Below are positions 11,487-24,592 of a stretch of 64,000 bases of DNA, in pieces. The stretch comes from Monarcha castaneiventris obscurior. Lineage: Eukaryota > Chordata > Aves > Passeriformes > Monarchidae. The notes under the pieces were generated by a model that was given only the letters and a program-made list of their open reading frames with translations, was not told where the DNA came from and searched no databases. Both the position numbers and the translations under genes were made by a program. Positions within the stretch are counted from its first letter, which is position 1, and each line of letters opens with the position of its first letter. The DNA lies in the NCBI GenBank assembly GCA_026261815.1, contig JAMPIT010000575.1:26498501-26562500 (forward strand). The letters are read 5' to 3'.

Positions 11487-14400
11487 TTCATATATTTAGT
11501 GACAGCATGACCAGGGGAAAACATAATCTCGCCCTACAGAGAGGTGTGAAAATAAATTGCTGCAGGTAAGAATTTCTCCCAAGCAGTGGTAGTGGCAGAA
11601 CTATGCATAGATAAGCAGAGATATGTTTATCCTCTGTTTCTATGTATCTAGTCTAGCACTTTAGACAGCACTGGGAGCTACACTAGTGGCTTAAGTAGAT
11701 ATTACTGCCCTAAATAAACACCTGAAAAACCTAAGCATAACTGCCAGGAGAAGTGGCTTAGCATCCCTGCTTAACACTTAACTGGTCTGTGGCTGAAAAA
11801 ATTAATATAGTGTCTTTACCTTTATTATTTTTAAATGTTATGATCATTACTCAAAAATTCTGAATTCCTTGTTTTCCCAGTGATTCCCTTTTTCTTCCTT
11901 TAATTCAGGCAGTAGCATTACCTTAAAATTGAAGTATTTTTATTTTAATATCAGTGTGCTTTGATCTTGTAAAAAGGAGCTTCAGACCAGCACAGAGGTC
12001 AATAAATGCATTCCTCAACTCCTGAGTTCTCTTGGAGACCTGCTGGGTGCAGTTTCCCTTCATCCCCTGCTGCAAAGTGATGCTAAGCTGAATTATCTAC
12101 TCAGCCTAAGAGAGAAATTGCTCAGAGGAGATTCTGCTCTAAATTAGATGCATTCCTTTGAATAGAGCTTTCTTAATATGTCCTGCAATCCATTTTTCAA
12201 ATGCCAAAACATTACATTTCACAGCAGGCTTTAATAAAAGGTATTTTGTTATATACACATTTCCTGTGGCAAATGCATTATTTATTTTTTTCCCACAAAA
12301 TTTGCTCTATTAAAAATTTTGATTTATCTGATCGAGTAAAATTCTGTGTGAACAAATGAGGTTTTACTGCCACACTGTAGACCTAAATTCTGTATGCATT
12401 GAACTTAAAGTCACATATCTGTGTTTTACAACAAGGGTGTTTTTGGAAAGGAGAGGTTTGCTGTAAAAAACAGATGTTAACTAAGAAATAAAACTTTGTA
12501 GCTCAGAATTAGTGCCAGTTATGAGGAAAACCATTGAGCTCTATTCCTGTCTTCCATGGGCAATTGATATGAACTACCTGGATGTAAAAACAGTTTGACT
12601 GTAAGTTTGCTATAGAAAGCACTGTACTTTGTTTTTTGAATAGTTCAGTTTATTTGGGTTTTGGATTTTTGTAGTTTGGGTTTTTTTTAAAGATACTTAT
12701 GTAATCTTGCAGGCAAATAGCTGAAGGCAGTGTTTTCCTTTCCCCACTAGTTAGAATAAATATAAAATACAGAAAAAAAAATCTTAGATACAGTATGCAG
12801 AAAAGGGTACTTTGAACAGAGTTCTGCTGTTACACAGTGCTATAGTTTAAAATATTGCAGCTAATGTGAGTACAGTTAGATGTGGACATAATTCCTTTTT
12901 AGAGAAGACTTTCTATTTTTAAAGACCAAAAAAGGCTCAATTTAGAAAGACAATTAGACATTAAGAAGAAAGTATCACTATTTAACTGAAGAATGTATTA
13001 GGCATTTACAGACAGTGTTAACTGCTTGCTTTTGGTAGCTCATGCTTTCCTTCCTCTCTGAGCACTGGAGAGAGGCATTCTAGGATTAGGATTTCTGTGA
13101 TGGAATTTCTTCAAACAGGTGACTGTGTGTTAAAAGTGCACTGACTCACACAACGTAAGAAACTGCTACTGGTCACGAACAGATTCATCTCTGTGAGGAT
13201 GGAGAGATGCATGGATGGGAATGCAAATACAGCTTTGAAACCACTTTTAAATGTTTTAACTGTTCAGTAGCTGTCTCTGAGGCTAGGAACTATTCCTTCC
13301 TCTAATGCTAGAAATGCCTATCTAGGAAAACTGTAGATAAAATATAAACAAGCTGATCTAAAAGTTTCATAGAGACACAAGGTCTGTTGTTCGAAGAAAC
13401 GGAACTTTGCTTGTAAAATATGTACTTTAAACATATTTGGTACCAGATAATGAATTCCATCAGTCTTATTACTGTGCTTCTGTGAGGGCTTAAGTTCCAT
13501 CACACTTTTTTTAAAGGCAATGAAACCTGTGAAGATGCACTTCAGTCCCATGATTGTCTCAACCTGGCTAGTAAATGATATTAGCAATAAAACCCAGCTC
13601 CTTCCTCAAATTAGCACTAAGCATTTTCTTTTGCTCAAACAGAATTTAAGGAAGCTTTACAGTGAAATTTTTTGGATAACTTTGACTGGACGGAGAAGGA
13701 GACTATTAAGAGGGATAATGAATTGTTATAATTGGTCTGGGTATACTAATCTCTTAAAAATCAATCAGAAAGGGAGAGAAGACCTTTTCCCAGCCACAGT
13801 GTTTCCCAGCGAGATCTGTTTTTATTTCATTGCTAAAACAACAGACTGTTACTAACTTAAATGTCAGATGACACTACATCTGAAAAAAAAAAAAAGGCGG
13901 GGGGGAGCCAGCACCACCCAGCAAGGCAGTGCTAGAGTTCACATTAAGACTTCCTCACAATAGCTGGTTAGAACAGAAACCTGAAGTAGCAGTAATCTTA
14001 CCTTGAGCACACAAGATCCAAGGAGAGAAGATCACTGGCTCAAAACAGTGGAGGACTGAGAAAGTGCTCTGATCTGCTGCTGGTAGCATGCACTTGGCTT
14101 TTATGTGCAGGTGGGAGGAGCTGCTCCCTACGGTAGGTGGGCAGTGAGGATAGCAGGCAGACAGCCTTCAGAAGGCATTGTAGAGTAGGTTTTTGCTCTT
14201 TGGGGACAGAGAGAGAGTGAGGAAAAGCAAGCTGGATGGCATTTACATGGGAAACAGTGTTGGATTTATTTGCTGATTGGGGTTTTTTTTCTGTAAATCT
14301 GTAGTTAACTAAAGATTTTCTACTGTATTTATTTTTCTAAATCTGAATCCCTGAATTATTCCAGTTGCAGTTACAATGTTACTAGGTCTCACTTTGTCTT

Positions 14401-15560
14401 TTGGAAGGATTTTTGTAGCAGTGAGATACTAATGCAAAGTCTTTATCAGAAAAGTCAGTGTTTCCCTTTCTGAAAAAAGGGTAGCTGTGAAGAATCAGCC
14501 CCTTGATCTTTGAAGTTGTCTGTTTTCTCAGGGACAGAACTTCCTTTATATTCCAAATGTCTACTAGATCTCAGCTCCGGAACCCTCCTAAGTTTCTGTT
14601 TTGCCGAGCTACACAGCTTTTTCTTGACACAGCTGTAACATGTTCCATCCACACACTGACTTTCTAGCAGTTTAGTTTAGAGCAGTTTTATTGTTCACTG
14701 TGTCTGAGTTCTAAACAATTTTCCCGACTGGTATTCTCAAAAGGCAAATGTAGCCAAAAAGACAAACCAGTAGGAATATGCATTCCTGGTGGTTTCTGTG
14801 TAAAATCATTCATTGTTCATTTTAACTCATTCATTGCTTTCTGCTGAGAAGAGTGGATGGCACAAATTCCAGACACTGGCTCCTGCAGGTGAAACAGTTG
14901 TACCCATCTCAAATACACTAATTCTCTATTTCCACGTCTTCCTGCATGAGGCATCTGGGCCTGCATTATTTTCCATAATACACGAGTAAATCCTGTGTCA
15001 TATTGGAACATTTAGTGAGTGGAGAAAGCTGGAAAGATAGAACAGGAAGGGGAGAGCAGTAGTGTGCAATTAAGGGAGATTCTGGAAGTGCATCCTGACT
15101 TAAAATCTGGAAAGGACCAGGTAGAAAAATGAATGAGTATCTCAGTTACAGAGTTGAGATAAGCAAGTTTGTAGCAGAGCTTGTGGAGATGAGAGATGAT
15201 ATCTACTGCATCTTTCACAAAAGGGCCAAACTGATCACTGGTTAAGGAGTTACACTTTAAAAAAAAAAAAAACAAAAAAAAAGCAGTACTGAGTGAGTTG
15301 ATCAGAACATTCTTAGTTGCATACGACTTTATTTGGTCCTGTCTTTTTAGAAAAAGGCTTACAAATCAAGCACCCATCAACTTGGATGACAGTGTTATGT
15401 GGCAAAAGAAGCTGCATAGCCCTGGTGATGTAGCCTCTGAGATCTGGAATTGTCAAGCTGAAAAGGATTGGTTAAATTGCTAATATTTCTCACAGGTATT
15501 GATTTTCTGTTGGCTAGGGCATTTTCTACATTATTGCAACTAATTGGGAAAAGAATTTGT
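11487..15560. other. Unique non-coding sequence with two A-runs
   Basis: No gene recognised. A run of 13 A at 13,883-13,895 is followed at once by GGCGGGGGGG. A run A14-C-A9 lies at 15,259-15,282. Neither has a polyadenylation signal at the right distance or flanking duplications, so I do not call processed transcripts. The 111-codon plus-strand frame at 13,520-13,855 has no recognisable content. Confidence 0.45.
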
Positions 15561-15645
15561 GTTATTTTGTTATTTCTGTAGCACTCAAAGTATTTTTACA
15601 GTTGTCATTAACAAATGAGTTTCTGCTGTGAAGAGATTACAGCGT
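15561..15645 (+). mobile_element. Old LINE (L3/CR1-like) 3' tail fragment
   Basis: TATTTCTGTAGCACTCAAAG, then ACAAATGAGTTTCTGCTGTG, then AAGAGATTACAG resemble the widespread amniote L3-type 3' end (a STGTAGCACC...GAAGAGCTTACA order). The call is remembered pattern matching on a strongly diverged fragment. Confidence 0.35.
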
Positions 15646-16274
15646 GCTTTTAGGAAGGCTACACGATGTAATTAAAACATGGGAATAGGGAAAGAAAGGG
15701 TACAATTTACTGCAATAAGCTTATGTAATTAGTTCAGTTATGGCATCTGGTAGTGGTTCAACTGACTAAATGATATACATAAAGCAGAATTCTACTCAGC
15801 TAGCATCTAAATAATCAGATGATTTTGTACTTAAGACAAGTGTAGTCTTGAGAATTTTCAGAAATTAGAGAGTAAATAGGTACCCATGTCCTTACGTGAT
15901 GATTAAACTGCTCTACTGTCTCAAAATTGCTCAGCTTTCTGTAGGTCCCTTTTAAAAATCAGTGGATACTTCTGTAAACTCCATACCTTCAAGAGATCAA
16001 GTTCTCTTTTTTTATTTTCTTGGGAAGAAAAGTTTAAACGTAAAGGACTAGCTGTATGTTGATATATTTTTGTTTGTTTTTTTAACTCCTGACCATAAGC
16101 TTCAGGTGCTAAGCACCACTTCAGTTCTCAGAAGTGAGTCAATGCTCTTCCCTACTCCATGGGTTGTGTCCACTGCTCACGTGTCCTACTGTACTGCAGA
16201 CTCAAGGATAGCCTTACCTTTTTATACTGCTAGAAGAGCATAATTAAAGAAGTTTTCCTTATTTCCTTCCTTTG

Positions 16275-16345
16275 GGGACTCCTAAAGCACTTTACAAGTG
16301 TTAAATAGACTTACCAACACATAACACGGATAAAAAGTATTAGAA
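16275..16345 (+). mobile_element. Old SINE/LINE2-type tail fragment
   Basis: GGGGACTCCTAAAGCACTTT, then ACAAGTGTTAAATAGACTTA, then AAAAAGTATTAG match the layout of MIR/L2-related tails (AAAGCACTTTACA, CCTCACAACA, GGTA-AGTATTATTA). It is degenerate, lies about 85 bp left of a CR1 copy and is not part of it. Confidence 0.35.
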
Positions 16346-16428
16346 CTATATTAATGGTTATTAAAGCACCATCATGATGCAATTATATGGAAGATTACCT
16401 AATGAGGTTACAACATTATGCAGAGACT

Positions 16429-17150
16429 TCATAGAATTATTAATACTAATTTCCTGAGTTGGAAGGGACACACAAGGATCATCACTCCAAGAGTCACACC
16501 ATCTGCCTGAGAGCATTGTCCACACACTCCTTTAGCTCTGTCAGGCTTGGTGCTGTGCCCAGTCCTTGGGGAGCCTGTTCCTGTGCCCAACCACCCTCTG
16601 GGTGAAGAACCTTTTCGTAATACCCAACCTAAACCTCCCCTGACACAACTTCAGCCCATTCCCTCGGGTCCTGTCACTGGTCACCACAGAGAAGAGACCA
16701 GTTCCTTCCCCTGCACTTACCCTCGTGAGAAAAGTCCCGTCGGTCTTCTCCAGGCTGAACAGACCAAGTGACCTCAGCCGCTCCTCTTACGGCTTCCCCT
16801 TAAGGCCCTTCTCCGCTTCATTACCCTCCTCTGGCAGGTCTCTAAGCTTTATCCTTCTTACATTGTGGCACCCAGACCTGCCCCCAGCACTCGAGGTGAG
16901 GCTGCCCCAGTGCAGAGCAGAGCAGGACAATCCCCTCCCTTGCCCGGCTGGCGATGCTGTGCCTGATGACCCCAGGGCAGGGTTGGCCCTCCTGGCTGCC
17001 AGGGCACTGCTGACTCAGATTCAACTTTCCCTAGACCAGGACCCCAGGGATCCCTTTCCACAGGGCTGCTTTCCAGCATCTTGTTCCCCAATCTGTATAC
17101 ACAGCCATGGTAGCCCTGTCCCAGGACCTGTGGGTTTCTGGTCCCTGCAA
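16429..17150 (-). mobile_element. CR1 retrotransposon, 5'-truncated copy
   Basis: Non-LTR retrotransposon of the chicken-repeat-1 family, read leftward. The 3' end lies at about 16,429, where the plus strand reads TCATAGAATTATT followed by GTTGGAAGGGACA, the usual CR1 terminus in reverse complement. The minus-strand frame at 16,842-17,024 contains the CR1 ORF2 C-terminal signature, here SALGQPHLECWGQVWVPQ followed by CKKD (family form [20 protein letters not shown]). The right boundary is uncertain, because similarity fades after CCCTGTCCCAGGACCTG near 17,130. Stops and frameshifts show it is dead. The plus-strand 163-codon frame across it is antisense. Confidence 0.88.
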
Positions 17151-19337
17151 CACTTATCTTCTCTAATGAGACTTGTAGTAGATGAAACTTTACCAAAATA
17201 TCTGTGGGAAATTTGAATTAGGTCATCATACGATCAACTGAATTTCACGGCACACTGCCAGACTAGACAGTAAATTCAATGTGGACACATAGCAGGAAAG
17301 ATTGTCATGTTCTATGGCCAGGAGTGATGTCCAAACATTCAGTTTCCATCTGCCTTTTAAAAATAAAGTTACTTTTTCAAGAAGACCCTCCAGTGCTCTA
17401 GCCTTCTTGCTCCATTCTTGCCTCAAAATATCTGGATTGGTTTGCCATGAGCTTCAAAGAATTGTTTGAAGTGGCCTGTCCTTTCCAAAATCTGTATCAG
17501 GTACTTGCTTTACTTGATGGTAGGGCTATACCCATAGTGCAGAACAGAACTGTTAGTAAGGGAATTGACTTCATGAAGTACTGAAACTTGGGTAGATGGT
17601 TTTATCACACTTTTGAGAACTGTGCACATTTTCTTTTCAATGTGTCTTCTAATAAATTTGTTTAGTAATAGAGTCTTCTATTGAATAAAATTAGTTCTGG
17701 CATACAAAGTGTATGGCAAAGAGCAATTATTAATATCATCCTAAAGAGACAGGTTAAATCTATAGCTGTACAACTGACATGCATTTCACTCTAGGTCTTT
17801 TAAAAAGACATAAGCCAAAATTCCTGCATTTGTTCCATAAAGGAATGATTACTCCCAGTTGGTCCTGAATGTGACAGAGCTAAAATAATGTGGCCTAATG
17901 TGTTGGCAGTGGAAAGAATCACCATGGATAGATTGGAAGGTTGAACCTTTGGAAATAAATGGCCATTTATGTAGCATCACAGCAGTAGCTCGGGTAGGTG
18001 GCTACTTGCTGCTTGACAATATTGTCACAGGAGGAGGGTCCCCAAACAATTGGATAACATGGTGATGGCAGAAGATTAGCTATAAAATCAAGGTATCAAT
18101 GTCGTTTTTAAACACAAACCAAAAAGTATTAGGAGACCTCCTAATATAAAGTGAGATAACACAGGCAATAGCAACCTTGTGAGGTAGAAGTTAAAACTTC
18201 CAAATTTCAGTTGTAAATGTAAAAACTTCATGATTCAGGAAAGAGGGAAACATTTCAGAGTTTTGTTTTGATGGTTGTTAATAGAAAAATATTCTGAACA
18301 GCATAGATTTCTGTTACTTTATGCAACCCTCATGTAAATAGATTCTTCTTTGCATCTTATTTGACTGTAGGATTGTAGGACCACAGACACACACAATGTC
18401 TCCATTTCACCAGTGGTATATTTTATTAACCTGTGGTTTCAGGCAACGTTCTGTCCTCTGTCATGCTTCCCATCATTGTAAGTTTTATTCAAAGTCTTTC
18501 CAGCAAGTTTGCCTTTTAAAGAATTAAATGTGACAGTATTGCAGTTTTTATAGAGTATTGTTGGCTGGTGGTTTTTATTTTAATAGTAGATCCATAAACT
18601 TAGAGGGGAGAGTAATGGGAGAGAGTGAACAGTTCTCAAAGTTTTCTCTGCATGATGCTGAGAATCTGTCTGATACTGCCTTTCAGATTTGTATCTGTAG
18701 TTTAGTGCCAGTCGGATGGTCTGGATACAAAACCACTGTGTGCCATCCAGTGTAGGATAAAAAATCAGGATATATTCTGAAAATGTGGATCTTGCATTGT
18801 AGATGAGCATACACCCAGGGCCTGACTGCGTGTGGAGGAAGCACATGTCTACCTCAAACAATGTTTGCTCCAGTATTACAAAGTTCATTCTTTAGCACGT
18901 AGCCTGATAGAGGCAGAATTGAAAAAAGAAGGAGAAAATGGATACAGACCATACTGTAGCTGTAACTAATGCCATTTTGGATGTCCTGACTCTGCTGATT
19001 CTGTTATGTCCACCAGTGAAAAGGGAATGCAGTCCAATGCTATTAGTATCAGTTCAATCAATCCAGCCTACAAATGCATAATTTGTCTCCTATATTTTCT
19101 GAATTCCTTTATCTGTGTGTCAGCTCTGGAATTTCCACTGGGATTCTCTAGCTGATGTTGATGCTTGCCATACCAAAACAGAAGAAAAAAATAACATATT
19201 TTTTTAATGGAGCAACTCTTTGCAGTGTTAACTTAAAGACTGGTAGTTTTTCTGGAAGGTGTATGATGCAGCATTGGCCAAACTGAACATACAAAAGCTA
19301 TGAGCTCACTGACTGGGGAAGCAGTTCTGCTAAAACT
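17151..19337. other. Unique non-coding sequence between CR1 copies
   Basis: No gene or repeat recognised. The longest frame is 18,580-18,888 on the minus strand (102 codons), without a recognisable domain. Confidence 0.45.
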
Positions 19338-19945
19338 GGGAGAGTCTTGCTAGACAGCAAGCTGAACATGAGCCAGTAGTAGTTTGTGGCAGCAAAGAAG
19401 GACAACATTATCTTGGACTGTAATAACAGGAGCACAGCCAGTAGCTTGGGAAAGTGATTATCCCCCTCTACTCAGCAGTTACTAGGCCATGTTTAGAAGG
19501 CCATGTCCAGTGTTGAGCCTCCTGGTGCAAGGAAGATGCCAGTGAACTGCATCAGGATAAGTGGGGGGCCACTGCCCCTATCTCTGGGGCTGCTGCACGT
19601 GCTCTTGGAAGGGACACTGCGGGAATGGGGCTCATCCAGCCTGGCAACAGGGAGGTTATTAAGGTGGAGACAGGCTCTTCATGGTGGTGGAAGGACAACT
19701 GACTGCAGGCCTAAGCTGAAAGAAAGGAGGCTGTGTCTGGATATAAGGAAAAGCTTCTTCCCTTTAAAAGCATCAGGCAGTGGAACGGGTTGTTGATGAA
19801 GTTGTGCAGGCTCCATCTTTGGAGGCTTTCAAGAGCCAAGTGTATAAACCTTGAGCAGCCTGGTCTGACTTCATGGCTGACCATTCTTCAGGCAGGAATT
19901 GACTCAATTAAAGATCTTCTAAGATTCCTAATTATGCCACATTCC
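19338..19945 (+). mobile_element. CR1 retrotransposon, 5'-truncated and internally deleted
   Basis: Plus-strand CR1 of a different subfamily from the other copies. Collinear landmarks are AGCAAGCTGAACATGAGCCA at about 19,358, GTGATTATCCCCCTCTACTC at about 19,456, CCTCCTGGTGCAAGGAAGAT at about 19,518, CTGGATATAAGGAAAAGCTT near 19,737, AGCAGTGGAACGGGTTG-like sequence at about 19,774, and GAGCAGCCTGGTCTGACTTC at about 19,853. The middle is compressed, so one or more internal deletions are likely, and the 3' terminus is eroded (GATTCCTAATTATG at about 19,922). Reading frames are broken throughout, consistent with an old copy. Confidence 0.88.
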
Positions 19946-22900
19946 TAGTACAAAGACACTGAGTAAGTTTCCGTTCAGGTGATATCGTACAAGAGTTCAG
20001 ATTAGATGGGTGTCAGTTCATCTGCGTTTCAGAGATTGAGACACTGGCCCAGAGGATGATCAAAGCTGATAAATTGTCCCTATATTCAAATCTAGAGCTT
20101 GTCAATTCCTGAGAAGTAAGCAAGATAAAACACAGAAGTCATAACCTTTAACACATGATTGAGGATTAAATAAGACTTGTCTTCAGTTCCACCAGAATGT
20201 GCTTGGTGGCAGTATTATGCATTCTGTGTGTGCATTTTGAATATTTTTCTTTTAAATAAGCTTCCTGAAATTTTATTTAATGAAGCCAAGTGGCACATGT
20301 TTTGTCTCTAATATATATATTCTTTTAAAACTTTCTGCCAAAAGATTGTATAGGGTTTGGTTTTTTTATTATTTTAGAAAGATAATTTGTGCTCTGTTTC
20401 AAATGAAATATAGCATCCTAGGGAAAATATATTTATGATCAAAGAAAATGCTTGGCCCAGTGACACTGAAGTTAAAAAGGGAATCAAACAAACTTGAATA
20501 AAAATGTTCATGTTTTCTAATCCAGCTCTACCACATGGGTCTTATGCCTTATCTCACAGATATTGCTCATTTCGTAACTGCACAATTAATTAATTTTGAA
20601 ATAATACACTATTTTAATATCCTAGTTACATCACTAATAATTTTTTTTCTCTTCTGCACAAAAAAAAGCCATATAGAGACAGAATTAAATTTTTCATTTT
20701 CATTAATGTTCAAACTGCCTAATATTATGAGAAAATCGCTAAGCTATAGGAATTTGATTCCAAACATCATAACAATTTTTTCTTCAGGACTGGGGAAACG
20801 TAGTTTTATTGCATATTTAGTCACTGGCAAAAATAGATTGTGTAGCAACAGCCCTCATTTTCTTTAAATTGCATAAAATTTTGGTGTTGGGGAGACACAG
20901 TATTTTTTATTCTAACTCCTGAGAATGTGGTGTGAAGGAAGCAGGCCACCTTCAGCTCTCAGCTGTACTGTGGAAAAATAGGAGCTTGAGCAGAGACATG
21001 GTTGGCAATGCTCACAGGTTTTGGTAGAGTTGCTTTTCAATCCTTCATTCTATTTCCATCTTCTTACTTTGCTGTAATAGATCAGAGCATGGCCTATGGA
21101 GTGTTTAGCAGAGAAGCTGTCAGCTCAATGCCATTTGCAAATCTTTCATCAGTTCCATTATTTTTATTATATATTAAGTTGCAATCAGTAAGTTGCAAGT
21201 TACTGATTTTGGTTCACAGTTCAGTGTTTCCAGTGCTCTCTTTTAGAGACATTAAACAATGTTAACTTGTTCCCAAGAACCATAGGCTAAGTTCATGTAA
21301 GTGAAGGACAAACACACGGTTTTTTTCCCCTACTTTAGTTTTCTTCCTGCCCTCCCACCCCCCCTCCTTTTTTTTAAGAGCAAAGTACTTTAGTGAACTT
21401 CTAAAAGAGCAGTGAACTCTGGAAACAAGTCCTCTGAGTTCATATTAGCAAGATGATGAAGAAGACATGAGTGCTGTGTCCAGCTTGTGTCTCTGAGCTT
21501 TCACAGAAAGCCACTGAAATCATTGCTACTGGGCAGAGCTACGTCAAAAGAAGTTCTGATATGGATGAAAAGTTTCTCTGACATTGCTGGTGAAGAGGTA
21601 CAACACCTGAGTAAATTTCAGCACTCTTAAGGTTTATTACTGAGTAAGAAATTTGCTTGCAACCATGTTCAACAGCAGGAGAAAAGGAATAAAAAATGAA
21701 TGCTTCATGACACATCAGCATTTGTGCATGCATTCCCAAATTGATACTTTGATCTATTTTTTTGCCATGGCATTTCATCTGGAAAGAAGCCCTCTTTTCT
21801 TGTGAACATTCAGAACGTTACCTTGAAACAATGAATCGAAAATGGTCATTTTTATGTGTTATATTCTGGACAAAGGCCTTTACCTAGCTGTAGAAATTCA
21901 GACAACTCTCTAAGTTCATAACAATTTCTTTGGTTTTATAAACTTGTCTCATTTTGCATAATGGATACATTCTCATACTGTTCATGCAGGTGGAGGAGTT
22001 AGATCAGTATTTAGTATTTTTATTTAATCTATCCAAAGTTCTAGGTAGCCTTAGTTAATGCATTCAGTAATGTTAGACCAATGACAGGAGAATAAGTTCA
22101 CCACTTACTTAACCAAGAGCTTTTGCATTTAAGATTATGCTAGTAAGCTTGTTTTTCACTTGTGTTTGTCTCTTGGGGAGACTTCAGTGGCAACGAACCT
22201 GCAGAAAGGATTTTCCAGCTTTCCCCAGCTCCAATCCTCTTTCTGCCTAGATATTAAGATATCAGTAAAAGGAAAGAACATTTAATGTTCTTTCACAGAA
22301 TTTTTCTCCTAGTGCAGACCAATGATATTAATGTCAGGGGCGGTGAGGCATCCATAATTATCTTATCTTTTTAAGAGCAGTGTGCTTCCACTGCCAGAGA
22401 GGGAGAGTAATGCATCTAGTACAGACCCTATATTCTCCTATGGGAGATATGTAGACTTGTGCTATTCTAACAATGTGTCTCTTTTGCACTAGAATACTTT
22501 TAGACTCTTTATCAAACTGTTTATAGTCCCATCTCTGTGTCAGAACTCAGTGTTACAAATTTTTAAAAGTGTAGAGAACTTGACATTGTTTTATTTCTGT
22601 GAGTGCTCAGTTCAGGGTTGTTTATTTTACAAAAGTACGAGGACTCTTCTAGCATCTGTCATTCATGCACATGCAACAAGAAAAAGCAGGCTGAGCTACT
22701 GAAGCTTTAGCTCTCAGCATAGTGTGTTATGTGAAAGCCTTTCTATTCCATCCAAATGCAAAGGCCCTTCATATCTTAAAGCATTTATTTCTATTTATGT
22801 TGGACTGGATGGAGTGAACAAGTGTTATTTCTTTTCAAACTGTTAAATATTTGTATGTTACTGTTAACATTTGAATAAGCTCTAAGCCAAAATCATTTTG

Positions 22901-23676
22901 TCCCACAGACATCGGATGAAGTTTATGTGAATTAAAGAAGCTTTCTATTTGTATATTTTTGGTTGGGTTTTTGTGTGTTGCATTTTGTGCTGTTTTTCTG
23001 AATTGATGGAGTCAGTTCTCTGTAGCTCCATTAGGCTTCCCAGCAACAATTCCAGAGGTCTTCAGAAATGAACTGGATGTACACAGTTGACTATAGAAGG
23101 AAGTAATTTGTTTGGCAAGTCAGCTGCTGCTTGACAACTCTGCATATTCTTACCATGCAGCAAAGCTGAGGTAGCTCTGAACAAAGAACCACGCAGGGAA
23201 GAGAAATTTGGTGTAAAATGCTGACAAACGTGCTATCCTGCATCCCTATGCCTGTGCCATGGTTTATCACAATTTTTCCTGATAAAATGTTGTCTAACCA
23301 GATATCCATTCCAGAGAAACTCTGGGGGTAAGTCCTTGTTCACTTTTTGGTTTGGATAGTCAGTGGAAGTCAGAGATGCTGGAAATAACTTTCTCATAAG
23401 ATTCTCTCTACTTTTCTGGTGCTGGAGGAAATACCATGACTGCATTCTTTCTCAGGCTGTTATGATGAGTAGTTTTGGATGAGGAGAGCATTGTTATATG
23501 TACTTTGCTAATGATTTGGAACTATCAGCTTGTTTTCTCCATAATTTTTCTTTTAAGAACATTTTCATATTAATTTGTTTGCTTAGTATTACGGAAGAAA
23601 GAAAATCACGACATAGTCATGTGCTGAGCTCTTCTTTTGTTGGAATCTCAGAAGATAAGGCACACTGGTGGAAGAA
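19946..23676. other. Unique non-coding sequence between CR1 copies
   Basis: No gene recognised. The segment contains a short hairpin at 22,272-22,294. Open frames reach only about 110 codons (20,535-20,867) and are AT-driven. Confidence 0.45.
22272..22294. repeat. Short perfect inverted repeat
   Basis: GAAAGAACATT, one central base, AATGTTCTTTC: 11-bp arms that could extrude as a cruciform. Core GAACATTAATGTTC-like spacing is reminiscent of nuclear-receptor or HSF-type palindromes, but with no context this is only a structural note. Confidence 0.75.
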
Positions 23677-24592
23677 CACAGAATCCCAGAATGGCTTAGG
23701 TTTGAAAAGACCTCTAAGAGCATCAAATCCAACCATTACCCCAGCACTGCCAAGCCCACCACTAAACCCTGTGCCCAGGTGCCACATCTACACGTCTTTT
23801 AAGTACCTTCACAGATGGCAACTCAGCCTCTTCCCTGGGCAGCCTGTTTCAGGGCATGACAATCCTTCCCATGAAGATTTTTTTTTTTCCTAATAACCAA
23901 TCTAAACACATTTAAGGCACAATATAAGGCCATTTCCCTTTATCCTATCACTAGTTACCTGAGAGAAAAGACCGACCCCTACCTCACTACACCCTTTTTT
24001 CAGGCAGTTGCTGAGAGGGATAAGGTCCTGCTGAGCCTCCATTTCTCCAGGCTAAACATCCCCAGTTCCCTCAGCCACCCCTCATAAGACTTGTGCTCCA
24101 GACTCTTCCTCAGCTCTATTGCCCTTCTCTGGGTATGCTCCAGCACCCCAACATCTTTCCTGAATTTAGGGACCCGGAACTGGACACAGAACTTGAGGTG
24201 TGGCCTCACCAGTGCCGAGTACATGGGGACAGTCACTGCCCTGGTCCTGCTGGCCTCATTATTCCTGATCCAGGCCAGGTGCCATTGCCCTTCTCGGCCA
24301 TCTGGGCACACACTGGCTCATGTTCAGCTGCTGTTGACCAGCACCCCCAGGTTCTTTTCCTCTGGGCAGCTTCCCAGCCACTCTTCTCTCAGTCTGTAGC
24401 ATGGGGCTGTTCTGACCCAAGTGCAGAACCTGGCACTTTGCCTTATTGAACTCTGTAAAATTTGCCTCAGCCAATCAATCCAGCCTGTCCAAATCCCTCT
24501 GCAGAGCCTTCTTAACCTCCAGCAGATCCAGCAGATCCAGAACACTCACTGACTTGGTGTTGTCTGTGACCTGACTGAGGGTACACTTGGAT
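23677..24592 (-). mobile_element. CR1 retrotransposon, 5'-truncated, about 915 bp
   Basis: The longest CR1 copy in the window, read leftward. Its 3' end is at about 23,677 (plus strand CACAGAATCCCAGAATGG, the reverse complement of the CR1 terminus). The right edge is near 24,592, at CTGACTGAGGGTACACTTGG, matching the internal CR1 stretch that ends in GAGGGTGCACTC. The minus-strand frame at 24,000-24,311 encodes CR1 ORF2 C-terminal sequence: [14 protein letters not shown], then [15 protein letters not shown]. The open frame ends at a stop and other parts lie in other frames, so the copy is inactive. A T-rich slip at about 23,879-23,888 sits in the 3' untranslated part. Several plus-strand frames of 100-118 codons are antisense shadows. 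Confidence 0.92.

Noticed and set aside
15259..15282. A14-C-A9 run as the tail of a processed pseudogene
   Set aside because: No polyadenylation signal upstream, no recognisable transcript and no flanking duplication.
16725..17216. Plus-strand 163-codon frame
   Set aside because: Antisense to a minus-strand CR1 element; the sense strand carries the CR1 ORF2 signature.
24091..24449. Plus-strand 102- and 118-codon frames
   Set aside because: Antisense to the minus-strand CR1 copy at 23,677-24,592.
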